Shown here: piece by piece, positions 8,576-17,154 of the stretch
How positions within the stretch are numbered: the first letter of the stretch is position 1
Layout: each line of letters opens with the position of its first letter
Source: Amphibacillus sediminis NBRC 103570
GTDB lineage: Bacteria; Bacillota; Bacilli; Bacillales; Amphibacillaceae
Assembly: GCF_001552275.1 (NCBI RefSeq)
Contig: NZ_BCQW01000001.1
Coordinates: 248,001-312,000, forward strand
Direction: 5' to 3'
DNA: 64,000 nucleotides
Position numbers and translations under genes: made by a program
Notes under the pieces: generated by a model
Told to the model about the DNA's origin: nothing
Seen by the model: the letters and a program-made list of their open reading frames with translations, nothing else
The model's database searches: none

Positions 8576-10714
8576 TTATTTTTCATCATCGTTCGGATAT
8601 TGTATCCGAGAATGGTAGATGCCATTTAACGTTTCACTTATAGTCTGCTTTATTATAGTTAACTCTTTAAAGGTAAGCAAGCTATCATCAAATTGACCAT
8701 CCTTGAGGCGATCTTGAATAATGCTATCAATTAATTGATCGATCTTGTCTTTAGTTGGCTCATCTAATGATCGAACAGCGGCTTCGACAGAATCACAAAT
8801 AGAAATAACCGCTGACTCTCTCGTCCGTGGCTTAGGCCCTTGGTACCTAAAATCAGATTCTTTTGCATGCTTATTATGTTCTTTTTCTTTATAATAAAAA
8901 TATTTTAATAATGAGGTTCCATGATGTTCCTTTGCGATATCAATAATTTCCTTAGGAAAATGATGCTCACGTAAAATTTCAGCACCCTCATATGGGTGTG
9001 CCAAGATGATTGACGCACTTTGCTTGGGTGATAAAAAATCATGAGGATTTTTAATCCCCATTTGATTTTCAATAAAATAATGGGGTTGCTTTGTTTTTCC
9101 TAAATCATGATAGTATGAAGCAACACGAGCAAGTAATCCATTCGCTCCAATTACTTCACATGATGCTTCACTAAGATTAGCAACCATTACACTATGGTGG
9201 TAAGTACCTGGAGCTTCCGTTAATATCTTTCTTAATAATGGATAGTTAGGGCTAGCTAATGTTAGTAATTTCATATCAGTCAATATGCCAAGAATGGATT
9301 CAAAAAAAGGGAGAATACCTATGGTGACAACACCTGAAACGATAGCTCCAACAAGACCGTAGGCACTATACTGTAAAATCTCCCTGAGCTGATAGCTTTC
9401 ATAAGATAAAAATAAAAATGCAAGAATAACGAGCACATTCACCACTGCTGTAGCTAGGACTGTTTTTAATACAGCCGCTCGATCTTTAATGGCTATTAAT
9501 GCAACAATACTACTTAATTGAGCAAACAAAAAATAAATACCTACTTCAATATTGAGTGCACCCGGAATTTGTCCATTGAACATCACCGTTGCTATAAAGG
9601 TAAATACAATCGTAAACACAAGGGCAATTCGCTCTCGATAAAGAATTTTTAAGAGCATTGTACCTGTAGCTATCGGTGTTAACAAATAAAATTGATTCTC
9701 ATCAGTACTAAATAAACTAATTGATTTCATAATCGTTAGGATCACAAGAACAATAAGTAATAAAGCAAATGAACGCTTTAGCTCCAAATTATTTTTATCC
9801 AAATAATTATTTAAACAATAAGCCAAAAATCCAATTAAAAGTAAAACAAAGATCAACAAGCCAATTATAGGAAAAACATTACGGTCACTGTTTAATAATC
9901 CGACCAGCGTTAGTTTATCATAGATTTCATTGGTAATTGTTTGTCCCTCGCGAACGATCACTTCCCCTGCTCTGATCATCGCTGGTTCTACATTACTCAT
10001 GGCTTGTCGTTCAGCTTCCATGGTTTCCTCAATTGAAAAGAATGAGTTTTCAACAATAGCAAATTCACCTAGCGCAACTAGAGCATCCTTTAGCTCTGAA
10101 TCAATACTTGAAAACTGAAAGCGCTGGTTCAATTGGGTGTAAGCTTGATCAATCTGTTCACGTCGTACCCCTTCTGCAAAAATCTCATAAAGCGATGTGG
10201 TCAGAAGTTCAACCGATAATTGCTTTTCAGATTCAGTCATATTTATTAAGCGCAATAATTCATCATCTGCTAATTCTTCAATAATATCACTACTTAAAAT
10301 TTGCTTGAGTTCCTGCAGTTTTTCAGTCGTAGAGCGTTCAATTGATACGTCGGACTGGTCATCCTCGTCATCTTCTTCTGAATCATTTGTAACAGGCTTA
10401 TTTACAGAAGCAATCGCATCAAAAAGCTCTTGCACATATTCAACTCTTTCTTCTGTAACATCATGTAAGATAACATAACGATCTTCAACGGATTGAAGAG
10501 CCTCCCGTTGGCGCCGTTCTGTTTCCCTCGTGTCTTCAATGGTAATGGGAGAACGGATTGTTTCCTGAGCATTACTAAATCTTTCTATTTCATACGTTTC
10601 TGTGTATACATTAGACAATATAAATAAGAAAAAAGCTATCCCCATAATAGCAAGGGTTAAAATAAGCTGAATCGATTCACTTAACGCTTTCACTCGCCTA
10701 ACAAAACTCTGCAT
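8576..10714 (-). CDS. yqfF: PgpH-type 7TM-HD cyclic-di-AMP phosphodiesterase
   Basis: A 712-residue membrane protein of the 7TMR-HDED/7TM-7TMR/HD family. Homologues (PgpH) hydrolyse the second messenger c-di-AMP. One N-terminal helix (about 16-36) is followed by a large acidic extracellular region of about 240 residues with an unusually acidic NDSEEDDEDDQSDV stretch. Several transmembrane helices lie at about 280-480. A cytoplasmic HD domain carries YHHSVMVANLSEA, SYYHDLGKT and AHPYEGAEILREHH. All expected HD histidine/aspartate residues appear present. The gene is adjacent to phoH, as in B. subtilis. Confidence 0.94.
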   Translation of the reverse strand: MQSFVRRVKALSESIQLILTLAIMGIAFFLFILSNVYTETYEIERFSNAQETIRSPITIEDTRETERRQREALQSVEDRYVILHDVTEERVEYVQELFDAIASVNKPVTNDSEEDDEDDQSDVSIERSTTEKLQELKQILSSDIIEELADDELLRLINMTESEKQLSVELLTTSLYEIFAEGVRREQIDQAYTQLNQRFQFSSIDSELKDALVALGEFAIVENSFFSIEETMEAERQAMSNVEPAMIRAGEVIVREGQTITNEIYDKLTLVGLLNSDRNVFPIIGLLIFVLLLIGFLAYCLNNYLDKNNLELKRSFALLLIVLVILTIMKSISLFSTDENQFYLLTPIATGTMLLKILYRERIALVFTIVFTFIATVMFNGQIPGALNIEVGIYFLFAQLSSIVALIAIKDRAAVLKTVLATAVVNVLVILAFLFLSYESYQLREILQYSAYGLVGAIVSGVVTIGILPFFESILGILTDMKLLTLASPNYPLLRKILTEAPGTYHHSVMVANLSEASCEVIGANGLLARVASYYHDLGKTKQPHYFIENQMGIKNPHDFLSPKQSASIILAHPYEGAEILREHHFPKEIIDIAKEHHGTSLLKYFYYKEKEHNKHAKESDFRYQGPKPRTRESAVISICDSVEAAVRSLDEPTKDKIDQLIDSIIQDRLKDGQFDDSLLTFKELTIIKQTISETLNGIYHSRIQYPNDDEK

Positions 10715-10962
10715 AAAACCGACTCCTTTAACAGGAAAGAAAATTCCATTTTCAAATTCTATCTATACTCAATCATACAATGATTTTGGATTGATGTATA
10801 CGATTAGTCGTCAAAGTTATCCAATTTGTCTAAACATGTTAAATATTAACGGAAAAATCAAAAGATAGAGCGGGTAAAACCTTCGCTATTTCCAGAAATC
10901 GATAGCGCTCGAGCACGATAACGAGAGGCTATCCAAAAAAGGGATAGCCTCTTAGTTAGTCG

Positions 10963-11925
10963 TTAAGATTCAACTTGTTGATAAGCTTCGATTATTTTTT
11001 GCACAACCGGGTGACGCACTACATCATGTTGTTCAAGATAGACAAAACTTACACCTTGGATTTGGTTTAACGTTTGTTGTACAGATTTTAGTCCAGATAC
11101 AGTCCCCTTCGGTAAATCTATCTGAGTAATATCACCTGTAATAACCATTTTCGAGCCAAACCCAAGCCGAGTTAAGAACATTTTCATTTGGGCTGGAGTT
11201 GTGTTTTGTGCTTCGTCTAAGATGACAAAGGCATCATCCAATGTCCGTCCTCTCATATAGGCTAGTGGCGCTACTTCAATTGTGCCTCGCTCAATTAGCC
11301 GAGTGGTATGCTCTAAGCCTAAAACATCCTGTAACGCATCATAAAGTGGTCTTAAATAAGGATCTACTTTTTCCTTCAAATCTCCTGGCAAAAAGCCGAG
11401 ACTTTCACCAGCCTCTACTGCCGGCCGAGTCAGGATAATGCGTTTTATCTTTCCCTCTTTAAGAGCCTTTACTGCCATCACTACAGCAAGGTAAGTCTTC
11501 CCAGTACCAGCTGGTCCAATACCAAAGATTAAATCATTTACCTTAATACGGTTAATATAAGTTCGTTGACCGAGCGTTTTTGCTCGAATTGGCTTTCCTA
11601 ATGTATTTCGCATAATTTCTTCTTGAAACAATGTATCAAATTGGTCTATTTTCCCTTTTTTCGCTAGTTCTATCGCATAAATAACGTCTCGATCAGAAAT
11701 GGTAATACCCTTCCGAATCACCATTAATAATGCATGCAAGACATCTTCAACAAGTGAAGCTCTTTCAGGCTCACCTTGGACTCTAACTTGTTCGCCACGT
11801 GTAATAATAGAAACACCAACCTGAAGCTCTAATTGTTTCAAATGACTATCTTCTGCCCCAAACAGATTCATTGCTTCAGCTTGATCGATAATGTGTAAAT
11901 CAATTAAATGTAATGCTTCAGACAT
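10963..11925 (-). CDS. phoH: PhoH-like ATPase
   Basis: A 320-residue cytoplasmic PhoH family NTPase. Walker A GPAGTGKT occupies 137-144, and Walker B appears as DDAFVILDEAQNTTPAQMK. A further helicase-like GSKMVITGDITQIDLP motif follows. An N-terminal KH-like segment (about 30-70) precedes the P-loop, as in the long bacillar form. The family is linked to RNA metabolism, and its neighbours ybeY and era act on rRNA. The gene starts four bases after yqfD ends. A hairpin (GAGGCTATCC/GGATAGCCTC, about 10930-10953) follows the stop but lacks a U-tract. Confidence 0.93.
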   Translation of the reverse strand: MSEALHLIDLHIIDQAEAMNLFGAEDSHLKQLELQVGVSIITRGEQVRVQGEPERASLVEDVLHALLMVIRKGITISDRDVIYAIELAKKGKIDQFDTLFQEEIMRNTLGKPIRAKTLGQRTYINRIKVNDLIFGIGPAGTGKTYLAVVMAVKALKEGKIKRIILTRPAVEAGESLGFLPGDLKEKVDPYLRPLYDALQDVLGLEHTTRLIERGTIEVAPLAYMRGRTLDDAFVILDEAQNTTPAQMKMFLTRLGFGSKMVITGDITQIDLPKGTVSGLKSVQQTLNQIQGVSFVYLEQHDVVRHPVVQKIIEAYQQVES

Positions 11926-11928
11926 AAA

Positions 11929-13128
11929 CTAATCTCCTTGATCACTTTCAATAGTATTCACGATATCTTCTATCACCGTGAAGTATACGTGTATGTTTAC
12001 TTTACCATTCTCTATAGTCTGATGCAAAATTTTTTCCTCCACAATTTCTGTTTCAGTTCCTAATTGCTGAATAAGATTGCGCTTTGCTTGATTAATACCT
12101 GCTTTAATGGCCTCTTCTTCTGATCGCTCTAGCTCGATTGTTTCTGTCTCCTTTACCTCCAAACGAGTAAAGGCCAATGGAAGTTGCCAATTCCCTAGCT
12201 TAGCCGTATAGACTTTACTCTCTTGACGTATTTGATCAAACTCGTGCTTTCTAAACCCCCAGATTGGGATGGCTAATGAACCAATATTAAGATAATATTT
12301 ATTAACACTTTCTCCTGTCTCAGTCTGATATTTTACGGTTAAAGGTGTGCTAATTTCTGATTCATACCATGTACTAGCCTTAATCCTCGCTTCAACAGCC
12401 GTTAGCTCTGATTGTTGCTCATGTTCTGGATCGTCAACAAGCTCACCTGTTACTAGTAGTTGTCCTTTTTTAACAAAGTCATTCACCTCAACCAACGGTC
12501 GCCCTTTAGCAACAAATATATCTGTAATGACACCATCCTTTTTTGCATATAAATGTGTGCGAGCTTTGACTTGATCCTCTTCCATTTGTTTTTTGCTTAC
12601 CACCTCTAAGCGATAACTTGTCCCAGAAGTTGTTACCCCTACCCATAAAATTTCAGGATATTTAGCTAAAAGTTGCTGCTGAATTTCACTAGGTCCATCC
12701 ATTAATAATTTTAATTTTCCTCGCTTCACTCCTAATTCAGTTAATGTTTCCAGCATGTCCTTTTCCATTTCTGCCGTGACACCGTCAATATTGATGAACC
12801 AAACAGATTGGCTCAGGTAGAGAAAGAAAAGGAGTGCGCTAACGAGGCTAAATAACTGAATTTTTAGCTTTTTAAGCTGAACAATTAAAAAAGGCATACC
12901 GAGTTTACCTTTAAAATAAAGCTTGTAACGCGTTTTGCGTCTTAGCTGTCTTAATCGATGAATATCCGATAAATGTATTTGCCCACTACACTCCAAATCT
13001 GATTGTTTTGTTATGGCCCAGACAGGGATGTGGTGACGTACACATAAGTCAAAAAAACGCTCAGGATAATGGCCCTTTACTGTAACGATGACTGTTCCTT
13101 TCAACCAAGATGGCTTTAATGGTCTCAT
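11929..13128 (-). CDS. yqfD: Sporulation protein YqfD
   Basis: A 399-residue stage IV sporulation-type protein with one transmembrane helix near residues 88-108 (LKIQLFSLVSALLFFLYLSQSVWF), followed by a POTRA-like extracellular region. It begins PSWLKGTVIVTVKGHYPERFFDLC, the usual YqfD N-terminus. In B. subtilis the homologue belongs to the mother-cell (sigma-E) programme, and loss impairs sporulation. It pairs with yqfC 14 bp upstream, and phoH follows immediately. Length and domain order are normal. Confidence 0.93.
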   Translation of the reverse strand: MRPLKPSWLKGTVIVTVKGHYPERFFDLCVRHHIPVWAITKQSDLECSGQIHLSDIHRLRQLRRKTRYKLYFKGKLGMPFLIVQLKKLKIQLFSLVSALLFFLYLSQSVWFINIDGVTAEMEKDMLETLTELGVKRGKLKLLMDGPSEIQQQLLAKYPEILWVGVTTSGTSYRLEVVSKKQMEEDQVKARTHLYAKKDGVITDIFVAKGRPLVEVNDFVKKGQLLVTGELVDDPEHEQQSELTAVEARIKASTWYESEISTPLTVKYQTETGESVNKYYLNIGSLAIPIWGFRKHEFDQIRQESKVYTAKLGNWQLPLAFTRLEVKETETIELERSEEEAIKAGINQAKRNLIQQLGTETEIVEEKILHQTIENGKVNIHVYFTVIEDIVNTIESDQGD

Positions 13129-13142
13129 AACAACACTCCTGT

Positions 13143-13433
13143 TTAGGTATTTGACTCTTTAAAGGTTACAGCAATAATTTCACCTTCGATTAGAATTTCT
13201 TCTGTTAACAACATCTTTATTACCAAGTGACGACCACTAATTGTAAGCAAGCCCTGTGTAACCCTTAGTTCAATTTCATTCGAGGTAAACCGTAACAGCC
13301 CACGATGATTCTCAATATAAACATGTATTGAACCAATCATGGTAATCCGTGGTAAATTCAAAATATGATGTTGTGCGGGAATATTTACTTTAGATTTGAG
13401 TTTTTCGCTCAATTTAGTCTGCCAATTACTCAC
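13143..13433 (-). CDS. yqfC: Sporulation protein YqfC
   Basis: A small (96-residue) beta-rich protein of the YqfC/YabP family; family members act in the mother cell during spore formation. I start it at the GTG at 13433 because GGGAGGCG lies at the right spacing upstream. The longer frame to 13457 would read through that ribosome site. Conserved features are LNLPRITMIGSIHVYIENHRG and ELRVTQGLLTISGRHLVI. It is the first gene of the yqfC-yqfD-phoH run. A sigma-A-like promoter is visible at 13472-13499. Confidence 0.9.
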   Translation of the reverse strand: MSNWQTKLSEKLKSKVNIPAQHHILNLPRITMIGSIHVYIENHRGLLRFTSNEIELRVTQGLLTISGRHLVIKMLLTEEILIEGEIIAVTFKESNT

Positions 13434-13471
13434 GGAATCGCCTCCCTCACTTTTCAAGATATGATTGAACG

Positions 13472-13499
13472 TATATAATCAGAACCAATGTGGTGTCAA
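13472..13499 (-). promoter_or_regulatory. Putative promoter for the yqfC operon
   Basis: Reading leftwards, TTGACA (13494-13499) and TATATA (13472-13477) are separated by 16 bp, a near-consensus sigma-A promoter 40 bp before the yqfC start. A sigma-E promoter expected for yqfC in sporulation could overlap it, but I could not identify a convincing one. Confidence 0.45.
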
Positions 13500-13665
13500 T
13501 TCCTTTTGCATAGCTCTAGATTGATTAGCAAGTAAATTGGTGAAATTTAACCGTACTGAAGTCTTGTTATACAGTAAACCAAGGCAGTATATAAAACAGC
13601 CAATATGATGAGGAATTGAGGGGAAATATAATCGGTCAATTATAGGTAAGCATTTCATAGCTCGT

Positions 13666-13852
13666 AATCAAATGCGCTATTAACAGCCAGGTTTTCGAGC
13701 TTCGCTCAATAAAGTGAAATCTCGTTCAGTGGGGGGTTCGACACATAGGATGTGCTCGTGCAGACGTTGCGACACGATGTCGCGAACTTGCTCAGCTTCC
13801 TCTCTCCCCCACTGAACGTTAAGTTGAACCAATCGGGCTGAATGAAGTTAAA
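13666..13852 (+). repeat. Dispersed repeat (R2 type, right part truncated)
   Basis: It begins with the shared AATCAAATGCGC left end and a TCGAGCTTCGCTCAATAAAG block. It then switches to the R2 body: a long stem CGTTCAGTGGGGG...CCCCCACTGAACG (13723-13818) enclosing a GCGACA/TGTCGC hairpin. The right end is reduced to GGGCTGAATGAAGTTAAA. It ends 20 bp beyond the PhzF-like stop codon, in the yqfC-phzF gap. I see no gene in 13434-13872. Confidence 0.8.
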
Positions 13853-13872
13853 TCATTTAGTTTGCTATTATT

Positions 13873-14775
13873 TTATTCTGTTAAATCAATCTTCAAGTCT
13901 TTGTTATGGATGGCTTGACCGAGAATTGAAACCTGAAGCTGATTTAAATCACCAGTCACACAAACTCGAACCTCTCCATCTTTCCCTATTTCTTGTCCTT
14001 GCTCGATTGTAAGCTGATAACACGGCTCGACAGTCTGGTCCACTATAAACTTGGCATAGTAAGCACCCATTACACCAGAAGCCGTTCCGGTGACCGGATC
14101 CTCTATGGTTCCAGAATAGGGGGATGAGAAATGGCGTGCATGCATATCTGGTTTAGTATAATATGTTTCTAAACAAAATGGATGAACCGATGCTTTAGGC
14201 ATCTCCGTAAGAATTGAAGGGAAGGCCTTATTGTTTGGTTGCATCACTTCAAATGCAGCAAGACTTTTAATTGGTACGAGTAACGTCCAAGTACCAGTAC
14301 TTCCATATACAATTGGTAAATCATCACAAATATCATCTTTATTTATACCAATAGCGTGGGCTAACTCCGTTTTATCCCCTTTAAATAAAGTGAATAATGG
14401 AGAGGATTGTGTCATCTGAATTAAACCATTACCCTCCGGGCCGGATTGTAAGGCTATTGGCAGGACGCCAGCTGCCGTCTCAATGTTTAGCATCGTCTTA
14501 TTATTTAGTGAGTCTTTGTCTAGTAATGCCGAAATCATCGCCATCGTTGCATGACCACATAAATTCATTTCATGACCAGGTGTAAAAAAACGAATCCTTA
14601 AATCTGCTTTATTTGATTGTAAGGCAAATGCCGTTTCATTAAAGCCTACTTCAAATGCGATTTGTTGCATTTGATCAACAGTTAACGTATCTGCGTTTAG
14701 AACGATACCTGCTGGGTTTCCCTTGTTTTTTTCCTGACAAAAAGCGTCATAATGATGAACAGTAACTGATAATAT
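13873..14775 (-). CDS. PhzF family isomerase/epimerase-like protein with non-canonical start
   Basis: A member of the PhzF (diaminopimelate-epimerase-fold) family; B. subtilis relatives are of unknown substrate. An ATG-initiated frame (14670) would lose the N-terminal strand. Read upstream in frame, the sequence continues LSVTVHHYDAFCQEKNKGNPAGIVLNAD, the normal PhzF N-terminus with its NPAG motif, back to a TAG stop at about 14797-14799. The only plausible start is ATA at 14775, six bases after GAGGGG. The result is about 300 residues, normal for the family. The catalytic-type glutamate in GFNETAF (47 in this numbering) and RFFTPGHEMNLCGHAT are intact. Either it uses a rare AUA start, or the start codon has mutated and the gene is dying. 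It is not at this site in B. subtilis and is flanked by repeats. Confidence 0.75.
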   Translation of the reverse strand: MLSVTVHHYDAFCQEKNKGNPAGIVLNADTLTVDQMQQIAFEVGFNETAFALQSNKADLRIRFFTPGHEMNLCGHATMAMISALLDKDSLNNKTMLNIETAAGVLPIALQSGPEGNGLIQMTQSSPLFTLFKGDKTELAHAIGINKDDICDDLPIVYGSTGTWTLLVPIKSLAAFEVMQPNNKAFPSILTEMPKASVHPFCLETYYTKPDMHARHFSSPYSGTIEDPVTGTASGVMGAYYAKFIVDQTVEPCYQLTIEQGQEIGKDGEVRVCVTGDLNQLQVSILGQAIHNKDLKIDLTE

Positions 14776-14847
14776 ATCGATCCCCTCACTTTTCTTCTAT
14801 TTTGTTTATGTAACTCGTTTAGATGAGCAATTGCTTTTACCCTCACT

Positions 14848-14927
14848 AGCAAACGCCTTGGCGTATTTCTGCTTACCTCAATAACTTTCCGCTGAAAATC
14901 TGTGACTTCTGCTGAATGACTTTTTAG
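14848..14927 (+). repeat. Short internally deleted repeat copy (R1 type)
   Basis: About 80 bp in which the left-end hairpin (AAACGCCTTGGCGTATTT) and a GAAAATCTGTG block are joined directly to the right end (ACTTCTGCTGAATGACTTTTTAG). It looks like an internal deletion derivative of R1. A short minus-strand frame spanning 14697-14951 passes through it and is not a gene. Confidence 0.6.
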
Positions 14928-14936
14928 ATACCATTT

Positions 14937-14981
14937 CAAAAAAACGACCACTTCCCATCAAAAGATAGGTGCTGGCCGTTT
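14937..14981 (-). terminator. Intrinsic terminator of the PASTA-ABC operon
   Basis: On the minus strand, AACGGCCA (right arm) pairs with TGGTCGTT through an extended imperfect stem and is followed directly by a run of seven T residues (14938-14944). It lies about 60 bp past the PASTA protein stop and separates this operon from the PhzF-like gene. Confidence 0.75.
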
Positions 14982-15042
14982 CATTGAAGGGTTAATATAT
15001 TTTTTAAGACTTACCTACTGCTAAACTAGTACAAATCCGCTT

Positions 15043-16473
15043 TTATTTTTCTTCGTCAACTGGTCCTACCTCATCAATTGGCGTCTCATCATCAAAGCTA
15101 GGTGGTGAAGGTTCAGCAAGGGCATTTTTACTAACCCGTATTTCTACTGTATAGCTCATTGACACGAACTCATTAAATTTGCTCATCCCAACAACCGTCC
15201 CTTTAACTTCTGGAGCATCAACATATTTAACAACATATTTAATATCAGCCCCTTTTGATTGATAGTCATCGTAAAAAGCTTGTGGCAAATCCCCCTCTAG
15301 CATGCCACGATAATCTCTTAAGTACGGCTGACCCAATGAATAGGTTACGGTGATCGACTGATCATCTTGATCCGTTAGTTTCGTCCCTGCTTCAACAGAT
15401 TGTGAAATAAGACCACCATAACGGACTTTACTATGATAGCGTTGTTTGATAATAACAGGAATTTGACTAAATTCCATCGCTTCTTCCATGTTTAATTCAT
15501 TAAAATTAGGAACCGTAAAAGCTTTACCAACTGAAACAACGATCTTCATTTTATCTCTTTTGGCTACTTTTTCATTCGGTTCAACACTTTGACTAATGAC
15601 ATGGTCGACCTCGATTGTATTGGAATCAGATTCCTTAATCGTCAAGTCAATTTCATTCGTTTCAGCCCATTGCTCGACTTCAGATCTTGCGCCACCAACA
15701 AAATCAGGAACGGTTATATCCTTTTCAAAAACCTCTTCCCCTTTGGAGTAGGAAACGGTAGCACTATCCTTACGTCGGTATTCAGATTCATCAATGGAGC
15801 TATCTCGTAAAGTGAATTCTACAAATTCACCCTCCTCGATATCATCATGATAGACCCTGACGAGCTTCAAGTTATCGGCTCTATTCTCATCAATCCAAGC
15901 TTGGGCCTCATTATCATTCATCTCAGAGAAATCTGGTAGTTCTATCTGTTCCTCTGGATCAGCACCTAAACTACTTACAAGTTCTAGCTGCTTACCTTTG
16001 CGGATTTTTTTCCCCGGCTCTACATTTTGATTAATAATATGATTAGCATCGTAATCCATACTATAATCTTCTGACAAAACAATTTCAATATCATGTTCAC
16101 TTGCCCAAGCACGAGCATCCGAAACCGGACGATCGGTAAAGTCCTCAACCTCTGTGTAAACAGCTAGATACCAAATAATGAATAGTCCAATCACAGCGAG
16201 CACACTACCAGCTATTATGTAAATCAGCCTTTTGCGCTTTTTCGCCTGATAAGTCGGATCAATCTCATATTCCTCTTCAGAATCTTGGCGTCTTGATCGA
16301 TTCTCTTCAATTGGTTCAGCACTATCCTTTGTCCCTGAAGCTTGAGGTGATTCTACCTTCTTGTCTTGACTTTCTGGCATATCCTTTTCTTGGATTTGTT
16401 CATGATCATTTTTCCCATGTTCATTTAGCTCTTCATAGTTATCCTTATTAAATCTTGATAAAAAATCACTCAT
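15043..16473 (-). CDS. Membrane-anchored PASTA-repeat protein (no kinase domain)
   Basis: A 476-residue protein. A charged cytoplasmic N-terminus (1-82, acidic and rich in Q/E/K) leads to one transmembrane helix at about 84-106 (LIYIIAGSVLAVIGLFIIWYLAVY). At least four extracellular PASTA-like repeats follow, at about 107-170, 177-240, 251-315 and 318-380, with signatures such as VPDF, ISQSVEPNEKV and VSVGK. The last part is degenerate, ending in an acidic tail. PASTA domains bind muropeptides or beta-lactams in PrkC kinases and some PBPs, but no kinase or transpeptidase is present here. Its start overlaps the ABC ATPase stop by 8 bp, so it is almost certainly a partner of that transporter. 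Function is unknown; sensing wall fragments is an inference. Confidence 0.85.
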   Translation of the reverse strand: MSDFLSRFNKDNYEELNEHGKNDHEQIQEKDMPESQDKKVESPQASGTKDSAEPIEENRSRRQDSEEEYEIDPTYQAKKRKRLIYIIAGSVLAVIGLFIIWYLAVYTEVEDFTDRPVSDARAWASEHDIEIVLSEDYSMDYDANHIINQNVEPGKKIRKGKQLELVSSLGADPEEQIELPDFSEMNDNEAQAWIDENRADNLKLVRVYHDDIEEGEFVEFTLRDSSIDESEYRRKDSATVSYSKGEEVFEKDITVPDFVGGARSEVEQWAETNEIDLTIKESDSNTIEVDHVISQSVEPNEKVAKRDKMKIVVSVGKAFTVPNFNELNMEEAMEFSQIPVIIKQRYHSKVRYGGLISQSVEAGTKLTDQDDQSITVTYSLGQPYLRDYRGMLEGDLPQAFYDDYQSKGADIKYVVKYVDAPEVKGTVVGMSKFNEFVSMSYTVEIRVSKNALAEPSPPSFDDETPIDEVGPVDEEK

Positions 16474-17137
16474 GAACGGTTAATAGACCCTTTTTTAATG
16501 TTAGAATTTGATCAGCTTGTTCAGCTATTTCATTTGAGTGGGTGACAACTATGACACATTTGTTATGTTCATGGGCTAACTTTTTGAAAATATCAACGAT
16601 CTCTTGTTCCATTTCTTCATCCAAGTTTCCAGTAGGTTCATCTGCCAGAATAAGTTCAACATTGGTGGCTAACGCACGAGCAATCGCAACACGTTGTTGC
16701 TCACCACCTGAAAGTTTATTAACATAGCGATCTGCTTTACTTTTAACGATACCAATATAATCTAACAGATTATATGCCACAGTTAAACGATCAGCAGGAA
16801 TTTCATTTTCGGTAATCGACATTGGCACTAGCACGTTCTCAACTGCGGTAAGCGTAGGGATAAGATTATAAGATTGAAAGATAATACCGATTTTGTTCCG
16901 ACGATACTTTTCATAGCCTAATTGTTTTATATCAACATTATCAAACAATATTGAACCACTTTTTGGTGAATCTAGTGCACTTAAAAGTGACAAGAAGGTT
17001 GTTTTTCCTGAACCTGATTGGCCAAGAATGGCATAAAACTTCCCTTTGTCAAATTGTGCATTAGTATCTTTTAAAATGTAACGACGACTTTCACCATCTT
17101 GGTAATAATAATTGACATCTTTTGCTTGCAATAACAT
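16466..17137 (-). CDS. ABC transporter ATP-binding protein (MacB/LolD type)
   Basis: A 223-residue ATPase of the MacB/LolD-like subfamily. Walker A GQSGSGKT lies at 39-46, the Q-loop at about Q88, the ABC signature [15 protein letters not shown] from 142, and Walker [14 protein letters not shown] from 161. Members pair with FtsX-like permeases and work as extruders or mechanotransmitters rather than as classical transporters. The permease gene ends 17 bp upstream and the PASTA gene overlaps downstream. The substrate is not identifiable. All catalytic motifs are intact. Confidence 0.93.
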   Translation of the reverse strand: MLLQAKDVNYYYQDGESRRYILKDTNAQFDKGKFYAILGQSGSGKTTFLSLLSALDSPKSGSILFDNVDIKQLGYEKYRRNKIGIIFQSYNLIPTLTAVENVLVPMSITENEIPADRLTVAYNLLDYIGIVKSKADRYVNKLSGGEQQRVAIARALATNVELILADEPTGNLDEEMEQEIVDIFKKLAHEHNKCVIVVTHSNEIAEQADQILTLKKGLLTVHE

Positions 17138-17154
17138 ATTTTTTTCACCCCTTA

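Noticed and set aside
14697-14951. An 84-codon minus-strand frame
   Set aside because: It overlaps the PhzF N-terminus in another frame and a shortened repeat; no coding signature.
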